The notes: generated by a model from the letters alone, not told the origin. DNA of 64,000 nt from Lepidostoma basale (GCA_022606425.2 JAHDVF020001034.1:186001-250000), one strand, 5' to 3'. Positions 41,798 to 52,320 are shown, numbered from the stretch's first letter. Program-made: numbers and translations.

Positions 41798-41811
41798 TTT
41801 TGCTAATTCTA

Positions 41812-42234
41812 TGCCTCAAAGATTTATCACTTGTTTCGACATAGAGTTTGTGGTGGATATAGCCGTAGCATAGGCCAACGATGATGATGATTAATAATTG
41901 TATTTAAAACACGATATTGACAGTTGAATAGGAAATTTACATACACATTTCCAGCGAGGGAAGTACCTAGACTCGATTCAACTTTCTATCAAACAACGAG
42001 TTCTAAAAGACCGTGTTCCAAAAAGCCACCGGTAAAAAATACGTAACACGTTTAAGCCATAAAGAAGTGCTAAATCACAATTTTGACAGAGTTAACAACA
42101 TTTTAATTCGTACTCATAGCCATAAATTTCACCAGCGTCTAATAACGATTTTCGAATGTGTTTCCATATGCCTGCCTGTGTATCCACAGTACACTGAACT
42201 ATCTGCGATTATCTCATTCTGATGTGTACTATTA
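41812..42234. other. Unassigned spacer
   Basis: The 69-codon + frame at 42013-42222 has no recognisable motif. Nothing else was seen. Confidence 0.35.
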
Positions 42235-42300
42235 TTATTTCGTTGAAAAAACTCCTTACATCATTACAGCGCAAGCCAAATCGATGTAAAGGGTGAAAAA
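42235..42300 (-). mobile_element. tRNA-SINE tail fragment (type 2)
   Basis: ATTATTATTTCGTTGAAAAA, ACTCCTTACATCATTACAGC, GCAAGCCAAATCGATGTAAA is the last 65 bases of the SINE; the rest is missing. Confidence 0.7.
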
Positions 42301-42339
42301 AAAAGAATATCAAAGGAAATATACATAGAACCTTATGAA

Positions 42340-42810
42340 TAGGAAAAGCCAGTTATTTGCTTGCTGCCTATATCATAAGGGTATTTACAAATTCGCCATA
42401 ATTGCATCCAAAGAGGTCTATCTCTTCTGCAACCTCATTTAAGAGACGAATCGCTTTCAATACAGGAGAACTTCAAAGGGCCTCTGTGCGGCAATTTGGG
42501 GCATAAAATAATATATGCCCCCTTGCTCTGCTATAACTATGGGGAACGTACAGATTTAGCTCTCTCAGTATTCCTGGATTGAAAATCCCTCCGGATAACA
42601 GTTTAAAAAAATGCTTTCCCAGAAAGATCATTCGACGAGCTTCAAGAGTATTGAAACCCAACACTCCTGAGAGAAACAGTGAGGGGTACATAAAGGATAA
42701 CAGTTATACTCCCTGAGGTATAAATACCTTAAAAATCGTTTCTGGATCCTTTCCAGCTCCAAGATGACTGTTCTTTCTCTGGGGTCCCAAATGATAGAGG
42801 ATCTACGAAG
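42340..42810 (-). mobile_element. Jockey/CR1-like LINE C-terminal fragment
   Basis: From high to low coordinate the minus strand reads IWDPREKTVILELERIQKRF, LRYLYL-like, then SGVLGFNTLEARRMIFLGKH, FFKLLSGGIFNPGILRELNL, YVPHSYSRARGHILFYAPNC, RTEAL. The IWDP...ERIQKRFLRYL and LGxxxLExRR motifs are typical of Jockey/CR1-group polymerase ends. Frameshifts separate the parts. Confidence 0.8.
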
Positions 42811-43176
42811 GATTAATATCTAATATCGGAATTAATATATTTTAAATAGTCTTCTTCTCCATGTATAGTTTGATGATCTAGTTGACTACTGATCAATCCG
42901 AAAAATAGCTGACTTTAACCACTAAAGAGGGGCTGACTACATTTCGTCACCTGAGAGTAAGAGGGTTCTAACTAACAAAATTTCACATTTGGCTTTTTTT
43001 CGTGAAATAGGTTCTAACCTTATCTATACGTACAATAAAAAAAAACATGTAATAGTATCGTCAATTTGATGTTACAAAAAGAATCAAGTTCCATCTGAAC
43101 ATTCAAATCACACGATTCGCTCAAGAAGGATTCATTTACTATTAGAACTTTATTATTCCAACTGTCGCCAGAAAAA
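42811..43176. other. Unassigned spacer
   Basis: Nothing recognised. Confidence 0.4.
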
Positions 43177-43188
43177 AAATTACACGCT

Positions 43189-43385
43189 AACTAACTAGCT
43201 AACTAACTTACCATCACGCCGTCTCCCCGGAGGGGTAGGCAGAAAGAATGGAACGCCACACTGTTCTGTCCTGACATACTTCTCTCGATTCCTCTACATT
43301 CATACATCTTGTCATGCACGCACGTCGATTTCTCCGACTCCTCACGTGACCGACATTCAATATTTGACTCAAATCAAATCAATCA
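43189..43385 (-). mobile_element. RTE-A 3' end insertion with 12-bp TSD
   Basis: AAATTACACGCT at 43177-43188 and 43386-43397. It contains the tail complement (AACTAACTAGCTAACTAAC), CATCACGCCGTCTCC, hairpin CCCCGGAGGGG and the NVEESREVCQDRTVWRSI region up to SNIECRSREESEKS-like. Strongly 5'-truncated. Confidence 0.9.
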
Positions 43386-43549
43386 AAATTACACGCTTCT
43401 CGGTAAAAGAGTTTCATCTGCTTCAGATGGAACCCTTTTATTCCAAGATACACACCCGAAACCAACAAAACTTAGACTTCATTTTTCTCAGCTTTTTTCT
43501 TTTGACAGTTGGAACCTTCTTACTATCTGGTGACGATTTGCTGTCCAAA

Positions 43550-44104
43550 ACATGGTTTTGAAAAGCGCCTACATTTGCAGTTCATATTTGAATGTATCTT
43601 ACAAACATTTTTTCTTTAGATCCTTACTTACTTACTAAGCAAAAGCTGGAGGCGTTTGAGATGTGGACCTACCAACGAATTGCCCATGTTTCCTGGAGGG
43701 ACCACGTTACAAATGAGGCGGTTCTCAGCAGAGTTGAAGAAAACAGGCACATATTGAACACCATAGCGGAGAGGCGCGCGAGATGGATTGGTCATGTGTT
43801 GCGATTCGATATATTGGAGGGAATGGTCGAAGGATCGATTGGCATAGGACGACCCTGCCAGGAGTACTTAGACCAGATTTGCCAAGATATGGGCTGCATC
43901 TCCTATGCGGAATTGAAGAGAATTCCCGGGGACCGAGCGGAGTGGAAGCAAAAATACATCGCCTTGCTGACAACCAATCTTTAGATTGAGACCGAAGAAG
44001 AATTATTATGAACTGCGACTATCTGTTTGAGCTATAAATGTAGCTAAACCCAGTTCGAAACAATTTTTTATTGCAAATGAAGCCGACCGCACCATAGGGG
44101 TTAA
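43550..44104. mobile_element. piggyBac-like MITE interrupted by RTE-D
   Basis: The left part CCTACATTTGCAGTTCATAT, TTGAATGTATCTTA and TTTAGATCCTTACTTAC and the right part TATGAACTGCGACTATCTGT, TTGAGCTATAAATGTAGC and ACCGCACCATAGGGGTTAA match 15880-16057. The right end is GGGG-TTAA. The left terminus is not clear. Confidence 0.6.
43640..44010 (+). mobile_element. RTE-D LINE fragment
   Basis: Encodes QKLEAFEMWTYQRIAHVSWR, DHVTNEAVLSRVEENRHILN, TIAERRARWIGHVLRFDILE, GMVEGSIGIGRPCQEYLDQI, CQDMGCISYAELKRIPGDRA, EWKQKYIALLTTNL and stop. The 130-codon frame is intact, ending in CCGAAGAAGAA. It lies inside the piggyBac-like MITE. Confidence 0.88.
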
Positions 44105-44189
44105 GACATTAGTAATCGACTGACCTAACCATCTTCGTGGGGTTTAAACACTCGCCGCTTAGTGATGGATACCTATAGACGTAATGCCC

Positions 44190-44395
44190 TAGACAGGCGA
44201 ATCATGTCATTCACATAAAACATAATGAAACTTCTAACAGACGTTTTCATTCTTTTTAATTATTTAATATGGAGTTTTACATCACTTTACACAATGCCTT
44301 AGAAAGACAAAACATGTTATTCCATTTAAAACTTAATTAAACTCCTATAAGACAGACGTTTTCATTTATATTAATTATTTAATGTGGATATAATA
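44190..44395 (+). repeat. Direct tandem pair of hammerhead-like family I units
   Basis: Unit 1 (about 44190-44296): AATGCCCTAGACAGGCGAAT, CATGTCATTCACAT, GACGTTTTCATTC, TTAATTATTTAATATGGAGT. Unit 2 (about 44297-44395): AATGCCTTAGAAAGACAAAA, CATGTTATTCCAT, GACGTTTTCATTTATATTAA, TTATTTAATGTGGA. Both cores have mutated GAA boxes. A head-to-tail arrangement is unusual here, where most units are inverted. Confidence 0.8.
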
Positions 44396-44815
44396 TGGAA
44401 AAACAAGTATATGAGAACTGACAGTAAGGTCAAAATATATAAAACCTGCGTAAGGCCTATACTGACATATAGCATTGAGACCAGAGCGGATACCACAAGA
44501 ACGAATGCTAAAGTACGGGTGGCAGAGGTGAGGACGCTTAGGATGATAGCAAGAAGGACCATCCGCGAGATCTGCAAGGTGGAGGATGTACTGAGATGGG
44601 GCAGACAACGCAGAAGATACTGGAATGCGCACGTGCAGAGGATGGATCCCACCAGAATCCCACTCGCTGTGGCGCATTAGATTCCTGCCGGCTGCCGTCC
44701 CCCCGGAAGACCACCGAAGAGATGGAGAGATAGTTGGGAGTCAACCTCCAAAGAGAGGTCAGTCTGATTTCAGGAACAGACCAAAGGTCTATAAGGAGAA
44801 GAAGAAGAAGAAGAA
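44384..44815 (+). mobile_element. RTE-C LINE copy
   Basis: Encodes MRTDSKVKIYKTCVRPILTY, SIETRADTTRTNAKVRVAEV, RTLRMIARRTIREICKVEDV, LRWGRQRRRYWNAHVQRMDP, TRIPLAVAH; after a frame change PGCRPPGRPPKRWRDSW-like and RERSV. It ends with a (GAA)6 tail. The LRDRVRN octapeptide present in other copies is deleted. Confidence 0.87.
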
Positions 44816-45560
44816 GACATCAATGTTCTAGAAACAATAAATAATAAATTGTTAGTTGATAATTTTAAGTTTTATTGAAATTAAAAATTCATATTGTTCT
44901 ATTATGTACAACATTCAATTGTCGTGACCAATATGTATAGAAATAAATTAATTAGTACGTAGGCAGTCTTCGCTATTGCATTACAATAATGTAATACTGA
45001 TACCAAGGAATTAAAATATAAATAATTACACCTCAACCCACATGCATTCCGTTTACAATTACAAGGTAAAAAAATTCACTTACGAGTAGTATTAAATTTT
45101 ATAACAAGCAAAAAAAAAAAGGCACCAAGGTAATTGTTATTATTGAAAAATAAAGGAGAGTTGATAGGTCGTTTCATAATTACACGTTTAGGATTAATTG
45201 GTTACCAGTAAAAAACATTCCACAAACTTTGATTAATGCTTAATTTTAGTAAAATACTAAATATAATTTTGTTGATTTTATAAATACATATTTGTGCTAG
45301 TTTTTAACCCTTTATTGCATGGGGTGGCAAATTTGCTAAAAACCGAAATATCTATCAATATTTGTACATAATTTTTAAATTTCATACTCTGCACTCTACA
45401 TTCCAATCTACCCATTAAGGAACACAAGCCATCGCTTGTGGCGCTAGTTTACATAAAAACTTTACTTTGATATTTGGTGATGGTTGACCTATTTTGATTA
45501 CTGCCAGTTTCTTATATTATATAGGTAATAAAAGGAATATTATATAAATAGTAAATAATT
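44816..45560. other. Unassigned AT-rich stretch
   Basis: TTAACCCTTTATTGCATGGG at 45305 resembles the end of a piggyBac-type element, but no partner end was found. The remainder is unrecognised. Confidence 0.35.
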
Positions 45561-45564
45561 AAGA

Positions 45565-45617
45565 CGAACGACATACATTTGATAATGTCTTAGCAAGGCG
45601 AAATATGTCATTATGTC
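45565..45617 (+). repeat. Hammerhead-like family I core
   Basis: TTTGATAATGTCTTAGCAAG, GCGAAATATGTCATTATGTC. Stem II GTCTT/AAGGC pairs with one G-T. GAA is present and helix III is ATATGT. It directly abuts the RTE-A fragment. Confidence 0.6.
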
Positions 45618-46068
45618 ATGTATGGAAGTAAACCATGGAAAATAAGAGTGTAAGTAAAATAGAAGCATTAAAAATTAGATCGCTACGACAAATGTGTCAT
45701 AAAACTTTGTATGTGTCGAATGCAAATACTAGTAGTGATCGCTGTGATAATGAAAGTGTTATGAATATATGTTTATTGAAAGGTTTTTAAGATGGTTTAG
45801 ACAAGTAGAATGAATGGTAAAGAAAATAGCTTGAAAATATTTTTAAAGATGTAAATGGAACAAAATATAATGGAAGATCCATGAAAACGTAGCCCGATCA
45901 AATCAATCAAATATTAAATGACGGCCACGTAAGGAGTCGGAGAAATCGACGTGCGTGTCTGACATGATGTATCACAATTGAGGAATCGAGAGAAGTATGT
46001 TATATCAAAAATCAATAGTAAGGCGATCAAATCTTTCTGCCCTTCGGAAGACTGCGTGATGGTTAGTT
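45618..46068 (+). mobile_element. RTE-A LINE copy, decayed, with tail
   Basis: MYGSKPWK-like, KIRSLRQMCHKTLYVSNANT-like, CDNESVMN, a FLRWFRQ-like run, DVNGTKYNGRS-KT, HVRSRRNRRACLT, then IEESREVCY and GGCGTGATGG-like end with TTAGTTAG. Many frameshifts. Confidence 0.8.
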
Positions 46069-46144
46069 AGTAAAAATTGTGTTTTATTTTATTATTTTAT
46101 CATACAAAACCCAGGGCTTTTTGCAACACTTTCTATGGGCCCGC

Positions 46145-46485
46145 GCTGCGTTAATCCAGGACTGCACCTTGTTATAACTGACCTCTAAAAACAAGATTTT
46201 TGGAACAAATTCTACTCTAAAAAGCCATTTAATCCAGCACTGCAACACAGCAGTTATAACCGACCTCTAAAAACAAGATTTTTGGAACAAATACGACTCT
46301 AAAAAGCAATTTAATTCAACATTGAAACACAGCAGTTATAACCGACCTCTGAAAATAAGATTTTTGGAACCAACTCGGCTCTAAAAAGCAATTTAATCCA
46401 GCACTGCAACACAGCAGTTATAACCGATCTCTAAAAACAAAATCTTTTGAACAAATTCGACTCTAAAAAGCAATCTAAATCGATG
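46145..46485. repeat. Minisatellite, 82-bp period
   Basis: The unit contains CAGCAGTTATAACCGACCTC, TAAAAACAAGATTTTTGGAA, CAAATTCGACTCTAAAAAGC and AATTTAATCCAGCACTGCAA. GTTATAAC occurs at 46171, 46253, 46335 and 46417, exactly 82 apart. About four copies, 85-95% alike by eye. Confidence 0.93.
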
Positions 46486-47065
46486 TACAGTTGATATTTG
46501 ACTTCTTTGACTAATGAGACCGGTCACTGTCTTACTGTATAAGATTTAAAGTGGTAGTTTGAATGTTATAAACAATATTTTTTGTACTCGTATTATTAAG
46601 ATTGTATTTTTTTATAATTCTGGGATCAAAATCGTTTAAGTTAACAACATAATATAAAATGTTTAAATGTAGAAACGAATATTATTGCTTGACCTATGAC
46701 ATCTAACGTTCGGGCTCTTGGATTATGCAAATGTCCTTGAAAGTTTCCAATCTTCCGATTAGCTAAGATGTAAATAGACATTGCAATATCAAACTCGTAT
46801 AGAGGGCCATTCATATGTTTATTCGGATTATTAACCTTTTGACATTTTGCTAAGTTCCCATTAGCTCTAACAATTTTCTTTCATTCAAAAAAGTCAAGTT
46901 TTTTTTAACAACTTCACCAACAGATAATCCATCCAATTAAGTATATTCCTATGGAAATGAATTATAATGTATCATTAACATATCTGTATTTTTAAAAGGA
47001 AAGTAATGATGTGAGAAATTTACGTGTAAATGTCATAAGAACTGATGGATTTGCACTTTATTTAA
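46486..47065. other. Unassigned AT-rich spacer
   Basis: Nothing recognised. Confidence 0.4.
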
Positions 47066-47078
47066 AAGTGAAGTTCTT

Positions 47079-47643
47079 CTTCTTCTTCTCCTTATAGACC
47101 TTTGGTCTGTTCCTGAAATCAGGCTGGCCTCTCTTGGGAGGTTGACTCCCAGCTATCTCTCCATCTCTTCGGCGGTCTTCCGGGGGGACGGCAGCCGGCA
47201 GGAATCTGATGCGCCACAGCGTGTGGGATTCTGGTGGGGTCCATCCTCTACAGGTGCGCATTCCAGTATCTTCTGCGTTGTCTGCCCCATCTCACGACAT
47301 CCTCCACCTTGCAGATCTCGCGGATGGCCGTGTTTTTTTTTTTTTTTTTATGTATACAACAGGTCGTTTGAACCCAATTACTGTACACAATTTATTTTTT
47401 TAGCTATTATATTGAATCACGTGACATGTGATAGGTAGCCAATCTATCGCCATTTTATTGTCACATGAATTCTACACCAGACCAAAGACAGTGTGACAAT
47501 CACACTGCCATCGCCGGGAATCGAACCCGGGACCTTCTATATGGAAATCAGAGCTCTTACCACTCTGCCACGAAGGTCGTCACCCTATCGCGAATAGTCC
47601 TTCCTGCTATCATCCTCAGCGTCCTCATCTCTGCCACTGTGTG
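47079..47643 (-). mobile_element. RTE-C LINE insertion with 13-bp TSD, split by a SINE
   Basis: AAGTGAAGTTCTT at 47066-47078 and 47644-47656. From the (TTC)n complement of the tail it reads, on the minus strand, TVAEMRTLRMIAGRTIR-like (47580-47640), then after the SINE TAIREICKVEDVVRWGRQRR, RYWNAHL-like, RMDPTRIPHAV-like, PAGCRPPGRPPKRWRDSWES. The SINE occupies 47330-47580. Confidence 0.9.
47330..47580 (-). mobile_element. tRNA-derived SINE (tail type 1) nested in RTE-C
   Basis: Minus strand: GACCTTCGTGGCAGAGTGGT, AAGAGCTCTGATTTCCATAT, GGTCCCGGGTTCGATTCCCG (B box), GTGTGATTGTCACACTGTCT, then body and TTGGGTTCAAACGACCTGTT with an A-rich tail (T17 on + at 47331). Confidence 0.92.
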
Positions 47644-47999
47644 AAGTGAAGTTCTTTTGTTTTAATTGTTTGTATAATTATCCGAATAATTTGTGCTTTG
47701 ATCGTTTCGCGATCAATTGTTTCGATGTCATCTGTTTGACGTTGGCATTACATTTTAAAATCATTCTTATAATTTACTCATTGTCTGCGGGAAAGGTATT
47801 AATACCCATTTACTGAACTGGTGGTGGTTGACGGGAAGGGTATAAATAACTATTTTTAAGAATTAGCGTCTATTAAAAGTGTATAATTAAACAATTTTTA
47901 TGGCATGTTTTTAAGATATTTTAAAGCTTACATAAAAGTAAATGTTATAATTGTACTTCAGTTTCAAGCTTCGCGTGATAATAAGCTCGTAAATCTACC

Positions 48000-48520
48000 C
48001 TTAGACAATATGTAGGACCACGACCCTTGGTGAGATTCTGTAAGTCTCAACACCACGGGTCTGGTCAATTAGAAATAATAATAATATTAATAATATGGTA
48101 ATTTTTAAAGCGCCGTTTTTGTGATGTAATCACCTCAAGGGCGCATTAAGACGTGTTTTAAATCTAAAAATCTAAATGTTGATGCTGCATATGATATTTG
48201 CGATCAGTTTGAAAGTATAGTAGAACAAAATATACAAGTTTAAATTGGGTATGAAATATGAAAAAGAGGAGTTTTCGGCTTAGATCTGAAATCTGTCGGA
48301 TCATTTATGCATCTTAAATGTGATGGGAGATTGTTCCAAACTGGTGTACCGGCTACCGCAAAGGCTCGATCCCCGAAATTTGTACTAGTGCAACGCTTCA
48401 GCTCAACTAGTCTTCCTATTGCAGAAGAGTTCGCCAAGCGAAGTGTGGATTCCCTTGTATTTAGGCTGTCCGTTATACAGAGTTCGCATATATAACTTAG
48501 TGCCATTCCATGTAGCACTT
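48000..48520 (-). mobile_element. CR1/L2-like LINE C-terminal end
   Basis: The minus frame (48240-48518) reads ICELCITDSLNTRESTLRLA, then TSTNFGDRAFAVAGTPVWNN, LPSHLRCINDPTDFRSKPKT, PLFH and stop. The GDRAFxVAxPxxWNxLPxxLR motif is the usual C-terminus of CR1/L2-group polymerases. The roughly 240 bases below it are probably the 3' UTR. Upstream frames (48520-48720) are broken. Confidence 0.82.
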
Positions 48521-50230
48521 TGAAGACTGACGAGCAGAGTTTATACTGGATTCTTTGTGGACTTTAAAGCCATTGAAATTCTTTGAGATGTTGTATTTTA
48601 TAATGCAAGATAACAGAACACCAAAGATTTTGTCTAAATGAATACCGCACGAGAAGTATGAGCAGACTGCGTGGAACTGGAGGAAATTGTAAAATCCTGG
48701 ATAATGGAGAGGGATGACCAAGGATAGGAGGCAGCGAAGTAAGCCAAACCCACACCGGTTGACACCGAAAAGAAGAATAAGTAGTAGAAGAGATTTTTTT
48801 TAAATCAAAGAACATTAATAACATACAGAGTAACATCAATCTTTATTGAAATCGAGAAGACTTAATGGGAAGACGAAAAAATAATAAATTATTCTGAAGA
48901 CATTTTTTAATAAGATTGGCGAGTCCATTCATAAATATTAATTAAATTAATTATACGAATTGTGAAATACGTTAGCCTTCAAACATTTAGCACATACATT
49001 TTTAATACTCTTTCCCTTTTCGTTTCGTGCAGTAATTTTCGAATGCAATATTATTTATATATACATACATAAACAGGTATACTTATCTTACTCTTAAATG
49101 GGATATTTTATTGAAAAAAAAATAATTCGTTACGAGTTAATTAGTTATTTGTGTATCGTGTATAAGTATGATCTTGTTAAGTATTATATATATTCACTTC
49201 TTGACAGTGAATAAATACTTAACAATCAAATTTAATTGCAAATTAAATAACATCGACATGGTATTCAGAGTTTTTAATGATAATCAGATTCCTCCGTTTA
49301 CTCCTTTCTCCTTATTCCCAATCCCATTCCCAATCAATTACAAATTAATCATTTATTAATTTCTATATAAATTATGTCTTTTTAAATGTGATTGTTTTAG
49401 ATGTGATGTTATGATTGATTTGTGTGGCCCGGAGTGTTCCTCTGGTCGCAATTTGAAAGATCTTTTATTGGGGGGTTATGATGTGAAGGGAGTCAGATGA
49501 GAATTCATCTATCATCAGGATTTCCGATTCTAGGTGCGTGTTCATAAACATGTCGAGAAAATTATATCAACAATCGAAAATACTGTGTTTTGTTATTTTT
49601 TAAATTCATATAATATATGTTATAATATTAAACAAAACATTACTGTTTTCACCCCAAATTCGTAAATACTTTGTATTTATGTTAATCGCCATATCTACAT
49701 ATTTATAAGAAACTTTCTTCTGTCACATAAATTACAGATGATACCAAGTATTGTTATTATATATTTACGATCTATGGCAAACCATTAAATATAACCACAA
49801 AAAATACATCTTCCACACTATCTTAATACGCATATATACGCTGATTCACGTATCGGGGTAGCTACCAGTTTATTTTAAATAAAGAATCACATAGTCATTA
49901 ACAGCAATGCAAGTATTTACTTGAGTAAAAAGTTTAATATTATAAAATATTGTAATTCATTGATCACAGCGGGATACTTGAAGTATCTGTGAATTAAAAT
50001 CTTTTTTTATTATTTTCTTTTCCTCACATTCATCCGGTCACTCTTCTGCGGCGCAAAGGACCTATACCATGGGTTTCCAAAGTTGACCAAAATTTCTAGA
50101 GGGCGATTATATAGGATTTAGAAGTGTTTGGGGGGCATTTAGACGAAGGGTCGGTGGCTTCATATAGTGAATTTATGCGCGATTGGATAATAATTTTAAA
50201 ATAATAACTTGTAATAAGATGAAATTAGTA
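48521..50230. other. Long AT-rich stretch, unassigned
   Basis: Upstream remains of the preceding LINE may extend to about 48780 (GAAGAATAAGTAGTAGAAGA). CCATGGGTTTCCAAAGTTGA at 50069 resembles a hAT terminus without a visible partner. No coding signal was found. Confidence 0.35.
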
Positions 50231-50560
50231 ATCAATCAAATCAGTTTATTAACTTAAAATACATTATAAACAGCATAAATGTTTAAGGTATCTATTGAGT
50301 ACAGGTCAAATATTTTATACATACAACATAATACCAGGAACGCATTAGTGATGGTTCGACATTAGGAAGACAAGATACTTTCTAAAGTCAAGGGTATTTG
50401 TCCCCTGAACGTACTTTCACTAATATGAAAGACGTCGATCTCCGAGGAGACCGCGTTCAGCAGACTAATTGCTCTTCCCACCGGTGTCACCAGAGGCAGG
50501 TTGGTTCTGGCGGCCGGTAGGTAAAACAATCTCTGTTGTTGCTGTCGGAGATATCTATCG
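50231..50560 (-). mobile_element. Jockey/CR1-like LINE 3' end
   Basis: Minus frame: MLYADRYLRQQQQRLFYLPA, ARTNLPLVTPVGRAISLLNA, VSSEIDVFHISESTF, then a shift. The 3' UTR ends at an AATC-type tail (ATCAATCAAATCAGTTTATT on +). Related to 33690-33935 and, more distantly, 55625-56190. Confidence 0.82.
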
Positions 50561-50565
50561 GCATA

Positions 50566-50906
50566 TAACAAGATGGCATTGTGATTGTCACAATGTCTTT
50601 GGTCTGGTGTAGAATTCCCTTGAAAATAAAATGGCGATAATTATTATTATTATTATTATTATTTTTGATTTTTTATGTACACAACAGGTCGTTTGGACCC
50701 AATTACTGTATACAAATTTTATTTTTTAGCTATTATATTGATTCTCGTGACATGTGATAGGTAGCTAATCTATCGCCATTTTATTGTCACGTGAATTCTA
50801 CACCAGACCAAAGGCAGTGTGACAATCACACTGCCATCGCCGGGAATCGAACCCAGGACCTTCGGCATGGAAGTCAGAGCTCGTAACCACTCTGCCACGA
50901 AGGTCG
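50566..50906. mobile_element. Two tRNA-SINE copies in opposite orientation
   Basis: 50566-50640 (+) is a 3' body fragment (TGTGATTGTCACAATGTCTT, TGGTCTGGTGTAGAATTC). It runs into an (ATT)n microsatellite at 50638-50665. 50666-50906 (-) is a near-complete type 1 SINE: GTGGCAGAGTGGTTACGAGC (A box), GGTTCGATTCCCGG (B box), end TTGGGTCCAAACGACCTGTT. Confidence 0.87.
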
Positions 50907-50989
50907 TTCCTAATTTAGCTACCTATTCAGTATAATAGCATTACTCTTTACAACTGTCTCATCATCTCAACAAAACTGATAAATAATGT

Positions 50990-51075
50990 CAGGACAGAGC
51001 AGAATGGCGGTCCATCCTGTCTGCCTACCACTCCGGGGAAACGGCGTGACGGTTAGTTAGTTGGTTAGTTTTTAT
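50990..51075 (+). mobile_element. RTE-A 3' end
   Basis: GTCAGGACAGAGCAGAATGG, CGGTCCATCCTGTCTGCC, hairpin CCACTCCGGGG, ACGGCGTGACGG and TTAGTTAGTTGGTTAG. Only the last about 70 bases plus tail are present. Confidence 0.8.
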
Positions 51076-51494
51076 AAAGTCACTTAACAGAATATTACCT
51101 TTATTTTTATCTATCGCGTGGCCGCTTGCTCTTTGTTACTGTTATTTATGAAGCAGCCATTATATTCATTTAATTATTTATTAAATTAATATAATGGCTG
51201 TTATTTTTTATCAAAACTAGCAAGTACGTTTAATTACTAGCCTTACAGTTTAATGCGAGCGTAATTAATTTCAGTGGGAGCAAAAACAAATTAATATGTA
51301 TTTATAAGTAAAGCAATAATTCATTGATATTTTTCCTTGTGTTCATACTGGTTATGCATATTAGTTTGCATTATATATGGATAAGGATAATAAAAAACAT
51401 TAATAGGACTGCAACAATGGATTTATTGTTTCTTGAACATTGTTGTAAAGAATTATTACGAATAAAAACGTCTGTTTTCTAGAAGTTATTTCTA
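51076..51494. other. Unassigned; small inverted repeat
   Basis: CAGCCATTATATTCATTTAA and TTAATATAATGGCTG (51156-51201) are inverted. CGTCTGTTTTCTAGAAGTT at 51468 is a family I end on the minus strand. Nothing else was seen. Confidence 0.45.
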
Positions 51495-52015
51495 TAATTT
51501 AAAACACTGTTATAATATCACAATTTCTTTTTATTAACACTCTCAGTGAATACACTGAGAGTGTCGCGACAGCTGTTAATAAACTATAAATTATTATTAT
51601 TATTTTGTTGAATCGCTCTTTACATCATGACAGCACGAGCCAAATCGATGTAAAGGGTATTATAGCTATCTTAGTGATTCTCGTGACATGTGATAAGTAG
51701 CTAATCTATCGTCATTTTATTGTCACGTGAATTCTTCACCAGACCAAAGACAGTGTAACAATCACACTGCCTTCGCAGGGAATCGAACCCGGAACCTTCA
51801 GGGTGGCAGTCAATGCACTTACCACTCGGCCACGAAGGTCGTCAAGTTGTCGTCGATTGTAACATCGGATGATGCCAACATCGGTTGGCGAAACAGCTGT
51901 CGCGACACTCAGTGAATAAAAATAAATTGTGACATTATAACCGAGTTTTCAATTTCAACAGTAATAATGTTGAAGTATCAGTATTTCGTCCAAAACAATG
52001 GACTATTGAATAAAA
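51495..52015. repeat. Hammerhead-like family III pair interrupted by a SINE
   Basis: The left arm AAACACTGTTATAATATCAC, AATTTCTTTTTATTAACAC, TGAGAGTGTCGCGACAGCTG stops before the core is complete. The SINE occupies 51590-51842. The right arm resumes with a + core at 51866-51901 (CGGATGA-T-GCCAAC-ATCG-GTTGGC-GAA-ACAGCTGT-C; the conserved T of CTGATGA is G) and the outer end AACAATGGACTATTGAATAA. Confidence 0.82.
51590..51842 (-). mobile_element. tRNA-derived SINE (tail type 2), near full length
   Basis: Minus strand: GACCTTCGTGGCCGAGTGGT, AAGTGCATTGACTGCCACCC, GGTTCGATTCCC (B box), AGTGTGATTGTTACACTGTC, body, then CTTTACATCGATTTGGCTCG, TGCTGTCATGATGTAAAGAG, CGATTCAACAAAATAATAAT. The acceptor-like ends CCTTCG/CGAAGG pair, and the CTGCCAC loop resembles glycine tRNA (GCC). 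Confidence 0.92.
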
Positions 52016-52059
52016 AATAATGTAAACAAGCCAATTGATGGGTTTATTTTTAAATACAA

Positions 52060-52320
52060 TTGATTTTTAAACTCCTTGATGCTGGGACCCCAAGATCTTT
52101 TTTTTCCACAAAAACACCATTATTTACACCAACAAGTTATTTTATTAATAATGAATGTAGTGGGATACATGAAATATTAAAAAAGACTCGACATGACGAT
52201 GTGGATGAAAGAAATATCATCCATATGACTCATTCCGCAGTCAATCACTTACAATATAGAAAATTATTACTCAAATACCACAAATATGTGCGTAGATTAA
52301 TGCGGTTGGCTGGATGGTAG
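52060..52320 (+). CDS. Unrecognised open frame, 86 codons
   Basis: The frame starts at a TTG, so the true start is unknown; the first ATG in frame is further in (near 52150). The C-terminal half is basic and helical-looking (AVNHLQYRKLLLKYHKYVRR). It matches none of the TE families in the window. It could be an old TE ORF fragment, an exon, or chance. No promoter or splice evidence. Confidence 0.2.
   Translation: MIFKLLDAGTPRSFFSTKTPLFTPTSYFINNECSGIHEILKKTRHDDVDERNIIHMTHSAVNHLQYRKLLLKYHKYVRRLMRLAGW

Noticed and set aside
45305..45345. piggyBac-type terminus (TTAACCCTTTATTGC)
   Set aside because: No matching second end or TTAA partner was found within a reasonable distance.
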